A DNA stretch of 17,974 nt from Geosiphon pyriformis (taxonomy: Eukaryota > Glomeromycota > Glomeromycetes > Archaeosporales > Geosiphonaceae): contig JAAOMT010000620.1 in the NCBI GenBank assembly GCA_016748015.1, positions 333,391 through 351,364 on the forward strand. The letters are read 5' to 3'. Below the pieces are notes generated by a model. The model was not told the DNA's origin, searched no databases, and saw nothing but the letters and a program-made list of their open reading frames with translations. A program made the translations under genes and the position numbers. Of the stretch, positions 8,764 to 17,882 are shown piece after piece. How positions within the stretch are numbered: the first letter of the stretch is position 1; the number at the start of each line of letters is the position of its first letter.

Positions 8764-9665
8764 ATGATTCGAAAAAAGGGAGTCACCCTTGTCCGATCAA
8801 TAGTTTATGGCAACACAGCGAGTCTGCTACCACCGAAAAAGATGTCAGAAACAGATCACACGCACAAATGGACGGTGTCTGTGCGTGGGGTTAATGGTGA
8901 AGACATAAGCTATTTCATCAAAAAAGTAGTCTTCAAGTTGCACGAGACATATCAAAATCCTTTGCGAAGTAAGACGAACTTTTCAAATTAAATATTTAAA
9001 ATAATGAACCTTCAGTCTATTTGTGATCTACGTAGCTGTCGAACAACCTCCTTTTGAGATTTCGGAAACCGGTTGGGGTGAATTTGAGCTGACTATGAAA
9101 CTTCATTTTCCACCCGAAAGTGGAGAAAAACCGGTGACTTTGTATCATAATCTAAGATTGCATCCATACGAAGATGATGGGTCGATATTGAACTCCAACA
9201 AAGGTAAGCCGGTGACAAGCTTCCAATATGATGAGCTTGTAAGTATCATTTTAATCTTTATTCTGTAAAATTAACGCTCTCTCTATCTCTCTCTCTGATT
9301 ATATATACCTTCTAATAAATTGAATATAATGGATTTTTATATAGGTGTTTACCGATCCAACAGAAGCGATGTATCAAATACTTGTTTCGAATTCAACCTC
9401 CAATCTTCCACCACGAAGCAGCATAAATCAGCCATATAGTCAGCATAATGAAATTCTTTTTTAGGTTTGTTTGAATTGAAGGGTTCAGCCTGATCGAAAA
9501 CAAACTCCTTACTTAGGTTTACAAGCTGAACAAGAAGAGGTAAAGATTATTGAGGCTGCTCATCGCAAAGTTCTGGACCAAACGTCAATTTACCGGGAAC
9601 GAATGGAGAATGCAAACAAAGAAATGAATCTAGTCAAGAGCGAAATCGATCGCTTCATGAAGTAA
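8764..9665 (+). CDS. yaf9: YEATS-domain protein, Yaf9/GAS41 type
   Basis: Four exons on the plus strand: 8764-8968, 9036-9238, 9345-9438 and 9517-9665. They give 651 nt and 216 aa, close to yeast Yaf9 and human GAS41 (both about 226). The YEATS domain spans residues about 5-145: SIVYGNTA, HTHKWTVSVRG, EDISYFIKKVVFKLHETY, ETGWGEFEL (Trp82 in the aromatic pocket), LYHNLRLHPY, and FQYDELVFTDPTE. Residues about 169-216 form the C-terminal coiled coil (EAAHRKVLDQTS...). In yeast, Yaf9 reads acylated histone H3 within the NuA4 and SWR1 complexes. The coiled coil mediates complex assembly. Introns 1 and 2 have GTAAGA and GTAAGT donors. The third donor (GTCAGC) is weak and chosen because it bypasses an in-frame TAG at 9462 and restores the coiled coil. 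It converges on the septin gene. Confidence 0.88.
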
Positions 9666-10312
9666 GTTACTTGGAATTTAATGGCTTGTTTTGTTCACGT
9701 CATTTTCTTCATTCCTAAAAGATAATCACAACACTCATAGAGAATGAAGCATGAAGTTTCGATGAGTTACGTTCATGGCTTCTTGATCCCCATTAAGAGA
9801 AGGTGAGTCAAGAATCCTTTTTTAATCGGCGGCCAAAGGTGCTACTTTTTTTATTGTCTTCTAAATACGAATGTCTAACTTGTTTCTAAGTCCATTGGCA
9901 ATTGTAAGAAATTTTTCAGTTTAATATCACTGAGAAAATAATTTCAGACAAAATTGAGTCTAAAAAAACTAATTTCCAACCGTCGATATCGATATGTTTT
10001 TTCATGCCTACCAGAAAGCTCTAATGTAAAATGGTATATGCCAACACATTAAGATAATAAGGGTTCGAATTTAAAATAATAAATATGTTGGCTCTAGCAC
10101 ACCTTTTGCCCATACCAAAACCAAAATTAGAAGGGCCGAGAATAAATATATAATACAATAATACTAGTAAGTTGAATGAATAAAAGATGAGATTGAAAGG
10201 GTAATTGAAAATGATATAATTAGTGATTCCCCCTCAGATCATCATTCCAAAAACCAGGTTCGACTAAGTTAATACCGTGAAAGTTGATTGCCGATGAATG
10301 CTATAAGTTTTC
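9666..10312. other. Intergenic spacer between convergent yaf9 and cdc12; possible dispersed repeat
   Basis: No coding pattern. It must hold the 3' UTRs of both convergent genes. Around 9970-10140 the sequence has features of repeat DNA. These are a palindromic ATATCGATAT core near 9986-9995 and an imperfect inverted pair built on GCCAACACAT (about 10038-10047) and ATATGTTGGC (about 10083-10092). I cannot assign it to a known element. Confidence 0.35.
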
Positions 10313-12503
10313 CTATTTCCTTCCACTACGGGCATTCAGTGCACCTTGAACCGAGTCCAAGTCGCCCTCTAACACCTTAATATGCGAGTGCTCAGCCTCC
10401 AAATCTTTATTGAGACGATCGCGTTCTGCAATCAGCTTTTTTTTTAAAAAGTAGCATTTTAATTTTAGATAATTAGGGAGTGAAATCTTTAAATATCACG
10501 AGGAAAGAAAAATAAACAAACATGTTGTTCCCACTGTCGAAATCGATTCTCTTCCAATTTCACTTGTTCAGTGAATCGTTTTCGAAGCGATTCTTCTTCT
10601 TCCTTGAATTTCGGGTTATCCAATTTCTTTGCCCTGGATTGAGAGAAATTTTGGTTTAATTTAATATTTAAAAATAATAAAAGCAATTGATTTATTAGAG
10701 AAGAAAACACTTGCTTTGCTTCACCGAATTTTCTCGTTTCCATCTGTGATTGACGGTAATTCTCGTAGTGCATCTCTTCGGTGGTCGATACTAGATCTAA
10801 CATATGTGTCCTTTTCAAAAAAAATACATGTATAGATACAGATATCATTAAAATTTCGGGAAAAACTGATAAGCCTAGAGGTAAACATTAACTTTGAAGA
10901 ATTATTACCTAATCACAAGACTTCGGAGTTTCTTGAAATCACAATGATCCTCATTTTCAACTTCTGCAACACCCCAGCTATAGTTTCGGCCTTTGACTTT
11001 GCGACCATCAGGAGTAGTGACATCTTGATCGCTCCCAATTACCGCGAAAGGCATTGCAGCCTATGTGATATTTGAATTTTAAACAAACTCCCGAAGAATA
11101 ATTAAAGCTGTATGAAAATGAAATATTTGATTCAACGTACCATTATATTCATATTACGCTTAGTACTAGTCTCATCGTCACTCTCGATCGGACATTGGTA
11201 TACCTGAATGTTTTGAGCGGCGATGACTTCTCTCACCTTTTAAATCCAAAACATAGATCAAATTCTGTTACTTAAATTAATGCAAAGAAAAGAGAATAAA
11301 TGTCTAAAACTACTTACGCGTCTTTTGAAGGTTTCCAAATCTTTAGGTGTAAGCGTATCAGCTTTAGCAATTACCGGAATTAAATTGACGCGTGAACCCA
11401 AAAGCTTCATGACTTCAATATCAAGTGGTTTTAGACTAAAAATATCCAATTCCAATTGAGAAAGATCAAATTAGAACAATTAATTAGTCAACCGAATAAA
11501 TATGTTCAATAATCACGAAAAAAACACTTCGAAAACTCACGTATGTCCGGTTGGCCGAATGAAATAAAGGCAGGCGTGTACACGTAAATCTAACTTTTCC
11601 TTACGAAGTGGTTGTTGTTCTTGACGCATATAAGATTCATGCTGATCATCGATGAATTCAATGATTGGGAGCCAGCTATCACGGTTATTCACATAATCGC
11701 CAAACCCAGGGGTGTCGATCACCGTCAGTTTTACGTTGAATTTCTTCTCTTCAAGCTCTGCATTGAGAAGGGTAGTGGAAGAGAGATGAATAAGTAAAAA
11801 AAATTATACGTAGCTATTTAATGTGTTATTCTTAGCAAGAAACGTAAATAAATAATTGAGAATCATTCATGAACTCGAAGGCGAGTCTCGATATAATGAA
11901 GATCAATCAAAATATCCATATAATAAATCGATCTCGGGAACTCTGTATCCAAGAACTTCAATATGCCGCATAATATCCATACTATACCATAAGTGCACTT
12001 GGATACAAATACCACTTTGATATATCGAGAAAATTCACAAATTGCTGACCCCTTAACTATATCGAAGTTCAAGAAAATGATCGAAATATACCCACCAGCT
12101 TTTGTGATTTCAATTTCCACCGTTTTATGGGTTTGCTTAGTGTGGCGCTTGGTTTGATTCTTCTTTTCCTTAATGGTAGTGGTAAACAGGGTATTGATGA
12201 AAGTTGTCTTTCCAAGTCCGGATTCACCTGTCGAACGAAAGATGTAAATGGTGTTAATTTTGTTAAATGAAAATTTAGCAGCATATAATAAAAAAGACAT
12301 CGTCGTATTTGTTCCCATCCAGAAGCCCAGCTGTTTTGAGTCTTCATCTACTTGTTAATGAAAAGCAAAACATGAAGATAAAAATGCTTACCAACAACCA
12401 TAAGCGTAAAGTTTGTTCCTCGTTTGGCTACAATCTTATGTCTTTGGTTCGGTAAGTTGGCGATGCCAATGCCGTTAGTGGTGGAAACTGCACTTGGTGA
12501 CAT
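10313..12503 (-). CDS. cdc12: Septin, Cdc12 type
   Basis: Nine exons on the minus strand: 12503-12392, 12227-12096, 11757-11541, 11435-11318, 11236-11141, 11060-10909, 10810-10709, 10633-10522 and 10435-10313. They total 1164 nt and 387 aa (yeast Cdc12 is 407), and all phases close. A short N-terminus with [12 protein letters not shown] (a basic, membrane-binding-like patch) leads to the P-loop GESGLGKTT (38-46). The switch DTPG is at 96-99 and the G4 motif AKAD at 177-180. The septin-unique region follows with [13 protein letters not shown] and THMLDL. The coiled-coil tail (about 315-380) contains [31 protein letters not shown] and the [11 protein letters not shown]-like segment favour the Cdc12 subgroup. 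Septins polymerise as hetero-oligomers at septation and branching sites. Intron 2 (338 nt) is unusually long and carries nested inverted repeats. Intron 7 uses a GTTTTC donor. The next gene upstream is the mitochondrial RRF. Confidence 0.95.
11758..12095 (-). repeat. Oversized cdc12 intron 2 with nested inverted repeats
   Basis: At 338 nt this intron is two to four times longer than the other seven in the gene (75-164 nt). It contains two perfect 10-bp inverted pairs, one inside the other: TCTCGATATA (11886-11895) with TATATCGAGA (12021-12030), and TGTATCCAAG (11944-11953) with CTTGGATACA (11998-12007). A small ACTCG/CGAGT hairpin lies just outside (about 11873-11886). This could be a small inserted element or a structured intron. 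Confidence 0.6.
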
Positions 12504-12984
12504 TATGATATCTTTTGTTTAAGAATAGTAGTCCGATAGATTACAATCTTTTATAAAAAAAATTACAGACAACTGCCAAAAGAAAGGCGTGTAAGTTGGT
12601 CAGGAGATTTAATGGGAAAGTACTTTGGTTTCGATAGCGAAAGAATGTGTCGAAGTCTTCATAATTTGAAGATGCATGTTTAACAATATTCTAAAGATGT
12701 ACAGTGGAATTAACCAATTGGCAAGGCATATCGTTGAACACGCAGATGCAAGCATAATTTGTTTAGATTTTCTGAGTTAAATTTGCCAAAATAGGTAATC
12801 ATTGTTACCGCGTAACATGCAGATGAATTTGAAAGTCAACCACATTTAATGTACTACAGAATCGCTATCTCATAAAATATAATTCAACTTGAAGATGATG
12901 AATGTCCAGGATTGGGCCCGGAATCGATTGGGATAAGGGCAATTAAATATAGAACAAATTTCCAAAATATTTGTATTAGAGCAT
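12504..12984 (-). promoter_or_regulatory. Spacer between rrf1 stop and cdc12 start
   Basis: About 480 bases hold the 3' UTR of the upstream minus-strand gene and the promoter and leader of the septin gene. I see no clear TATA box, no ORF and no repeat. Confidence 0.5.
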
Positions 12985-14222
12985 TTAATTTCCCAAGATT
13001 TCTTTGGTTTTAGCTTTGAGAATTTCGTCGATATCCTTAACAGCTTTTTCTATCACTGTTTGAAGCTTGTGAAAGCATTCAACATGGTTAGTATTGCCGA
13101 ATAAAGCCGTTTTCTTAAAATAAATGTGCAACTAAACCAGTAGCATTTACCTTCTTTTCATGCCTTACTATTTCATCTGAGGAGGCGTTTCGCAAATCCT
13201 GTCTCAAAGACTTCATTTCTTCTTGTCTGATATTACGCATATGAATTTTTGAATATTCGGCATTTTTAGACGCGATCTTTATCATTTCTTCACGGTATTC
13301 ACTAGTTATCCTAGAAAGTTTAAACATAAATTCTTGACAATAAGTGCCACTTGGAAAATTCTACGAATTAAATTCGCATTTTTTAAAGTCTATTGAAAGT
13401 TACTTCGGGATCAAGACTTTAAGACCTTTCCCATCCAATACCGGGTTTAAATTCAGATTTGCACCAAGTATTGCTTTCTGAACCGCCCCTAATAGCTGCA
13501 TCGTTCCAAATGAAAAAATGAAGTTCAATGATTTGAATCATTATCATTTTTCCAAGCTTTCCCTTAAATACCTCTTCATCGTGAACATTAATCATCAAAG
13601 TCTGTGGATCTTTTACTATCACTTGTGCAATGTCCTTTAACGGTGATTGACCACCTTTATGCGCGACATTTACCGGATCAAGAATCGCTGTTGTAGTATT
13701 TGAAACAAGAACAATTGAAATCTTGCTATTTTTCAATAATCATCATACAAACATTGTGAGGAAAGTATCAAGACCTGGGCTTGCGCGTCCCAATCGCATG
13801 GTGCTATATCCTTTCTTGAGCTTTTCAAGGACACTAGTTGTTTTCACCTCAAGTTTACTTAGGTCGAATTTCGGGTCTCCCTGAACCTCTTTTTTCTTCA
13901 TTTTTGTTTTTTTCTTTGACCTTTCTTTAATTCCAGAATGCTTTTCCTGGTCATCTGCTTCTTCTTCCTCCTCCTCCTCACTACTACTACTATTACTACT
14001 ATCTTCTTTACCCTGTTTGCCTTTTTTTCCACTTCTTTTCTTTGAAGCGAAATAACGTTGCTGACAGCTAGTTGAAGCGATACATGACTGAGATAATTTG
14101 TGTCCAATATGCAAAAAAGGAAGGTATTTTGACTTGCTTGGAAGCTCAGGTTTTAGGCAAGGATGAAGTCGAGCAGTTAAACTTAGAATACACCTCAAAG
14201 CACTATGATGGTAAAGATGCAT
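12985..14222 (-). CDS. rrf1: Mitochondrial ribosome recycling factor
   Basis: Five exons on the minus strand: 14222-13775, 13687-13572, 13495-13404, 13310-13151 and 13065-12985. They give 897 nt and 298 aa; phases 1, 0, 2 and 0 close. Residues 1 to about 60 are Arg/Leu/Ser-rich, have a single acidic residue (E26), and end near QRYFAS, as expected of a mitochondrial import signal. Residues about 62-113 are a Lys/Ser/Glu low-complexity linker with seven consecutive Glu. The RRF fold follows: LGRASPAILDPV (144-155), PLKDIAQVIVKDPQTL, NLNPVLDG, then ITSEYREEMIKIASKNAE and a closing helix KDIDEILKAKTKEILGN. The factor splits post-termination ribosomes together with mitochondrial EF-G2. Human MRRF is 262 aa and yeast Rrf1 230 aa, so the extra length is mostly the linker. 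The first donor (GGTCTTG) is weak but gives the expected ASPAILDP junction. Confidence 0.94.
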
Positions 14223-15915
14223 TGCATACGCGTAAGTCGTAGTCTACGGAACACGTTGACCAGATTTTCGATCAGGGCCAATGTTACACAAGCTTACCCT
14301 AAAGGTTATTTACTTTGACGAACAAAAATTCTATAATTTTTAAAGAGTTTTTAAATTAAAAGATCTTTTTAAATAGCACTTTTTTTAATTATAAAAAATA
14401 TGGTAATTGATTTTTGCTTTAATTATGATTATAAAAATACAAAAGAAAAATTTTTTTTTTGTTAATTAACTAATTTAAATAATTAATATTAAATTAAATT
14501 AAATAGTAGTTCTTTGTTTTTTTATGTAATAATAATAATAATAATTAATTAATTATAAATTGTTGAAAAACTTTTTCTCTTTTTTATTTTTATGACCATA
14601 ACTAAAGCAAAAAGTAAAAAGATTGTAAATATTACTTTTTCTATAGTAATTAGTAAAGTTTTAACACAAAAATTCTTTTCTATTGTAGAAATAATTAAAC
14701 AAAATATTTTAAAAGCATTTTTTTAAATATTAATAGTACAAAGCTGTTTTTAACAACTTTTAAAGCATTTTTTTTTCTTTGATTAGTAGTTTTTTTTAAT
14801 TTAAGTTTTTTCAAAAAAATACACCAGATTTAATTTCAATATTATTTTTGTTTTTTTTAAAAATCTAAAAATATTTAATAACAAGCCAAATAAGCTAGTT
14901 TTTTTTGTTTTTATTAATATTACTATTATTACTACTTTGCAAATGGCCAAAAAAACTAAAAAATCAAAAAAACAACATTTATATTTATTTTTTATTGTTA
15001 TATTAAACTTTTTTGCAGTTTTAAATAAAATTTTGGCTAAATTTTTATTATAACAACTAGTTTTTTTCTTAATATAAACAATAATAATAACAATATATTT
15101 TTTAACAAATTTTTATTAATTCTAAAAACAAAACAAAATATGTTTTTACAAGTTTTTTTAATCAATTGACTTATTAGATTATTTAATTTTAAAAATTAAA
15201 CCAATTAAATAAAAATTAAAGCTATTTTTAATCTTCTATTTTTATTATTATATACTATAAAAATACTTACACAAAATTTGAACATAAAATTGAATATAAT
15301 TATTAATAAACTATTATTGAGTCTTTTATTATTGTCTGGTATAATATACAAGTTTATAACTTTTTTACAAATAGTTTCAAAGTTTTAACCACTAAAATTG
15401 GTATATTAAAAGTTAAAATATTGGTTTTAAAAAAATTGTTAATATTAATTTTAAAAAAACTTGACTTATTATGTTTAAATAGTAATATAATATTTTTATT
15501 TTATTTTTAATAAGTAGTTTAATTTAAAAAATAGCTATATATAATATTAGAAATATAAATATTTTTATTAAGCAAAATAATATTATTAAGTAATATAAAA
15601 AATTAAATAATAATATTTTAATTATTATGAAAACCAAGTTTTATTTTAATATCTAATCTTGAATTATTAATAAGTTTAATAATATAAAAGTTTTTATTTT
15701 TGATTTAAATTATAAATGTTAGTATTACAATTATTTTAAACAATAATTTAGCTAAACATATATGTAAAATTATTAAGATTAATAACAAATTTCTATTAAT
15801 AAAATTATTTTTCAAAAATAAATTTTTAATTATTATTTTAGAGTTATATATTGATATTGTTTTGGTAATTTATTTGATTTAAATTAACTTTTTTATTACT
15901 AAAACTGTAAATAAG
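14223..15915. other. A+T-rich block without substantial ORFs
   Basis: The first about 60-100 bases are ordinary sequence and presumably the rrf1 promoter. From about 14330 to 15915 composition becomes extreme: the 60-base rows I counted run about 88-93% A+T. The block has many T- and A-runs and a short AAT repeat near 14529-14543. No ORF of 60 codons exists on either strand. Two short Lys-rich ORFs (14592-14726 and 14943-15053) are reported as an observation, not as genes. The abrupt borders with the LINE tail on the right and rrf1 on the left suggest a decayed repeat or an A+T-rich isochore. Confidence 0.6.
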
Positions 15916-16997
15916 TTTTTTTTTGTAATTTTTTTTTTATTTTGTTTAATAAGTACAGTCCAACCACTATCTAGTATACAGATGCAAGCTAAATGAATCT
16001 AACTAAACGTGGTTTATGTATTTGCTACATGTAACTAGCCATTCAGGCTAATCTAGGCAATACTACACATCTATGTAAACTTTAACACTATTACAAATAC
16101 CAGAAAAAAAAAGGCTAGTCTTGTACAAACCAAAACTGATGGCAAATGTCTCATTAATTCCAAAAAGACAAACAATTCCACTAGACAAATGTTTAATAGA
16201 GTCAGCTGAAAGACCAACGGAAATTTCCAAAGCACAAACCAAACCACAACATTCCATGTCTACTCTAAACTTAGTCCTGAGTAATCACAAACCACACCAG
16301 TGTTTTTCTGCCAGGTGTTGAACAAAATCAGCCACCACCAAAAAAGCCCGATTACGATCCTTGAAATGCACAGTAGCTTCATCGACCCATTCTCTCAGTA
16401 CAAAGTCTTAACACAATTGCATATACACTCCTGAATCATGACAACCAACAAGCAAAGTATGCAACATAGGAGAGGACACTAAAGAACAGCCCACCAGCAA
16501 TGACTTCCACAAAGTGGTCCCACCCAACAAAATATCAGCATGCACAGCTGTCTCACTTCGACAAGTAAACACATAATCTGACAATTCAACATCACCACAC
16601 ATCAAACAGAGAACCCCAGAATAACATTTATCATACAACTTTTTATGAATGGCAACTGGTAACCTCCTATAGACCACTTTCATTAAGTAGGTATGGAGAA
16701 CAGCTGAAGCTCAGCTTGTAAAGCCCGACAGTATGTGGGAGTCTGGGTGCCAAACTGAAGCTGTACACTTCTAATTAACTCTCACAATCAAATCTTTATC
16801 AATTATCACAGAGCCAGAATCAGCCTTCCATTGAGCACGACAGATAGACCTATAAATATTCCAAACAAAATGTTGAGCATTGCCTGAGACAACCTGACCA
16901 CAAGCCATAATGTACTTTTTCTGAACACTCATAAAAAGAGACAAATTGGAGTGAGTGGTGCACCCAGCCAAAGCATTGGCCTTGTCATTGTGAGCAT
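15916..16997 (-). mobile_element. 3' end of a decayed LINE-like non-LTR retrotransposon
   Basis: Minus strand. A single reading frame runs from the right border (16997) to a stop at 16063, about 311 codons. It has four internal stops (lowest bases 16771, 16711, 16408 and 16285) and no frameshift. At the N-terminal edge HNDKANALAG resembles the end of a retroelement RNase H domain. VLCLMCGDVELSDYVFTC is the Cys/His finger (zf-RVT-like) that follows it in such polyproteins. SFGLYKTSLFFSGI near the end is wording I associate with a repeat family of mycorrhizal fungi, from memory. A 3' UTR of about 107 nt ends in an A-rich tail (T-rich on plus, 15916-15947), as expected of target-primed insertion. 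The 5' part (endonuclease, reverse transcriptase) lies beyond the LTR insertion, outside the window. Confidence 0.75.
16063..16997 (-). pseudogene. LINE polyprotein C-terminus with four in-frame stops
   Basis: This is the coding part of the decayed LINE. The order is RNase H end, linker with CTASVWHPDSH, basic YRRLPVAIHKKLYD, the Cys finger, then a C-terminal domain without a named function. Two of the four internal stops are TGA, which could come from CGA or TGG by C-to-T or G-to-A change. The preserved frame over more than 900 bases shows decay by point mutation rather than indels. Confidence 0.7.
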
Positions 16998-17100
16998 TGT
17001 TACGGTTTAAGAAGTTAGCAAAAAGAATCATAAAAATAATACAAACTATTCAATCATAATATAGCACAGTAATAATCTTAGAAAGGTAATGATTAACATA

Positions 17101-17192
17101 GTAGCAAACACCATCTCGCAATAGTGGCAAGCACCAGTTCACAATAGCAGCCAACACCAACTGGTGATAGCAGCAAGCACCAGGTTGAAATA
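17101..17192. repeat. Four 23-bp degenerate tandem repeats inside the LTR
   Basis: Units at 17101-17123, 17124-17146, 17147-17169 and 17170-17192. Each starts GYRGC, then A/C-A-R-CACCA, then a variable middle, and ends in ATA. The AACACCA/AGCACCA core is conserved in all four. The copies differ at several sites, so the array is not recent. Confidence 0.85.
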
Positions 17193-17490
17193 TCAAAAAG
17201 AAAGTATTTTCTTTTTTTTTTACAAACATGTATATATACAGTAGTTTTAATATTGGAAAAGAATCAATCAAGTAATAAAAATCATAACTTATCAAGCAAT
17301 AGATCCAATTTTATTCAACAAACTCCACTTTAAATCATACTTTCAAATTAAATATCCCAAGAAACCTTTAAAATCAAAAAGAAATGAAAAAGAATATTTA
17401 AAACTGAACTATCACAACCCAAAGTATTAAGAAACTTACTTGTATTATTTATTGAATGAAACTATCATTCATCAACTGAATCCCTTGGAA

Positions 17491-17515
17491 GAATAATCCT
17501 TGATCAAGATTATTC
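17491..17515. repeat. 25-bp near-perfect palindrome inside the LTR
   Basis: Arms GAATAATC and GATTATTC flank a palindromic TTGATCAA centre, with one extra C after the left arm. It could fold as a cruciform or hairpin, or be a dyad site for a regulator acting on the LTR promoter. Confidence 0.8.
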
Positions 17516-17865
17516 ACGTTGTTACTAATTGATAAAAGCTTTATTGTGAGAATTAGAAAAGCGCTAAAGACCATTAACATTCTGTGTTTCTAGATTAGAA
17601 AAACACATCAGGCAATTGCAAGAATAGCCTCAGAGAAAACCCCAGACAGTGGGTAGATTTCAGTTCAGCCTCTGAGAAGAAGTACATAAACACACACAAC
17701 AATCAAGAATTAAAGAATAACTTACATCGCAACAGTAAAAAAAAAGCCTTCAGTGTAACAGTGACATTATCACACAAATAGAATTGAGGAACTCACGAAA
17801 GACTGATTGCAATTAAAGCGGGATATCAGCAATTAAATATAACAAAAAAACCATCCCGTAACATT

Positions 17866-17882
17866 TGGTGAACCCTACGAGG
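17866..17882 (+). promoter_or_regulatory. Putative primer-binding site of the LTR retrotransposon
   Basis: TGGTGAACCCTACGAGG starts two bases after the LTR end. It opens with TGG, the complement of the CCA tail of tRNAs. Its reverse complement (CCTCGTAGGGTTCACCA) fits a tRNA 3' end: a T-stem strand, a 7-nt acceptor strand AGGGTTC, discriminator A and CCA. The tRNA identity is not determined. Confidence 0.65.

Larger units (their letters stand above)
16998..17863 (+). mobile_element. 5' LTR of an LTR retrotransposon, inserted in the LINE
   Basis: The segment begins TGTTACGG (16998-17005) and ends CCGTAACA (17856-17863), a perfect 8-bp terminal inverted repeat in the canonical TG...CA form. 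A tRNA-like primer-binding site follows two bases later, which fixes the orientation as plus and the identity as the 5' LTR. Length is 866 bp. It contains a TATATATA box-like run at about 17231-17238, an AATAAA at 17274-17279, a four-copy 23-bp minisatellite and a 25-bp near-palindrome. The insertion splits the LINE RNase H coding sequence. AGCAT (16993-16997) is the candidate left target-site duplication; the right one is outside the window. The second LTR and internal genes are not visible. Confidence 0.75.

Noticed and set aside
12069-12347. 92-aa minus-strand ORF overlapping cdc12 exon 2
   Set aside because: Wrong frame; the septin P-loop frame at the same place is conserved and phase-consistent.
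13898-14107. 69-aa basic minus-strand ORF
   Set aside because: A shifted-frame shadow of the low-complexity linker of the mitochondrial RRF.
14330-15915. Mitochondrial DNA insertion (NUMT) in the A+T block
   Set aside because: No mitochondrial gene, tRNA or rRNA pattern could be read; composition alone is not evidence.
16771-17031. Intact 86-aa gene starting at 17031
   Set aside because: Its first residues come from the LTR; the rest is the interrupted LINE frame. The ATG is accidental.
17050-17295. 81-aa minus-strand ORF with Cys/Leu repeats
   Set aside because: It is the antisense translation of the 23-bp minisatellite and flanking LTR; the repeat unit is not a multiple of three, so the peptide repeats are incidental.
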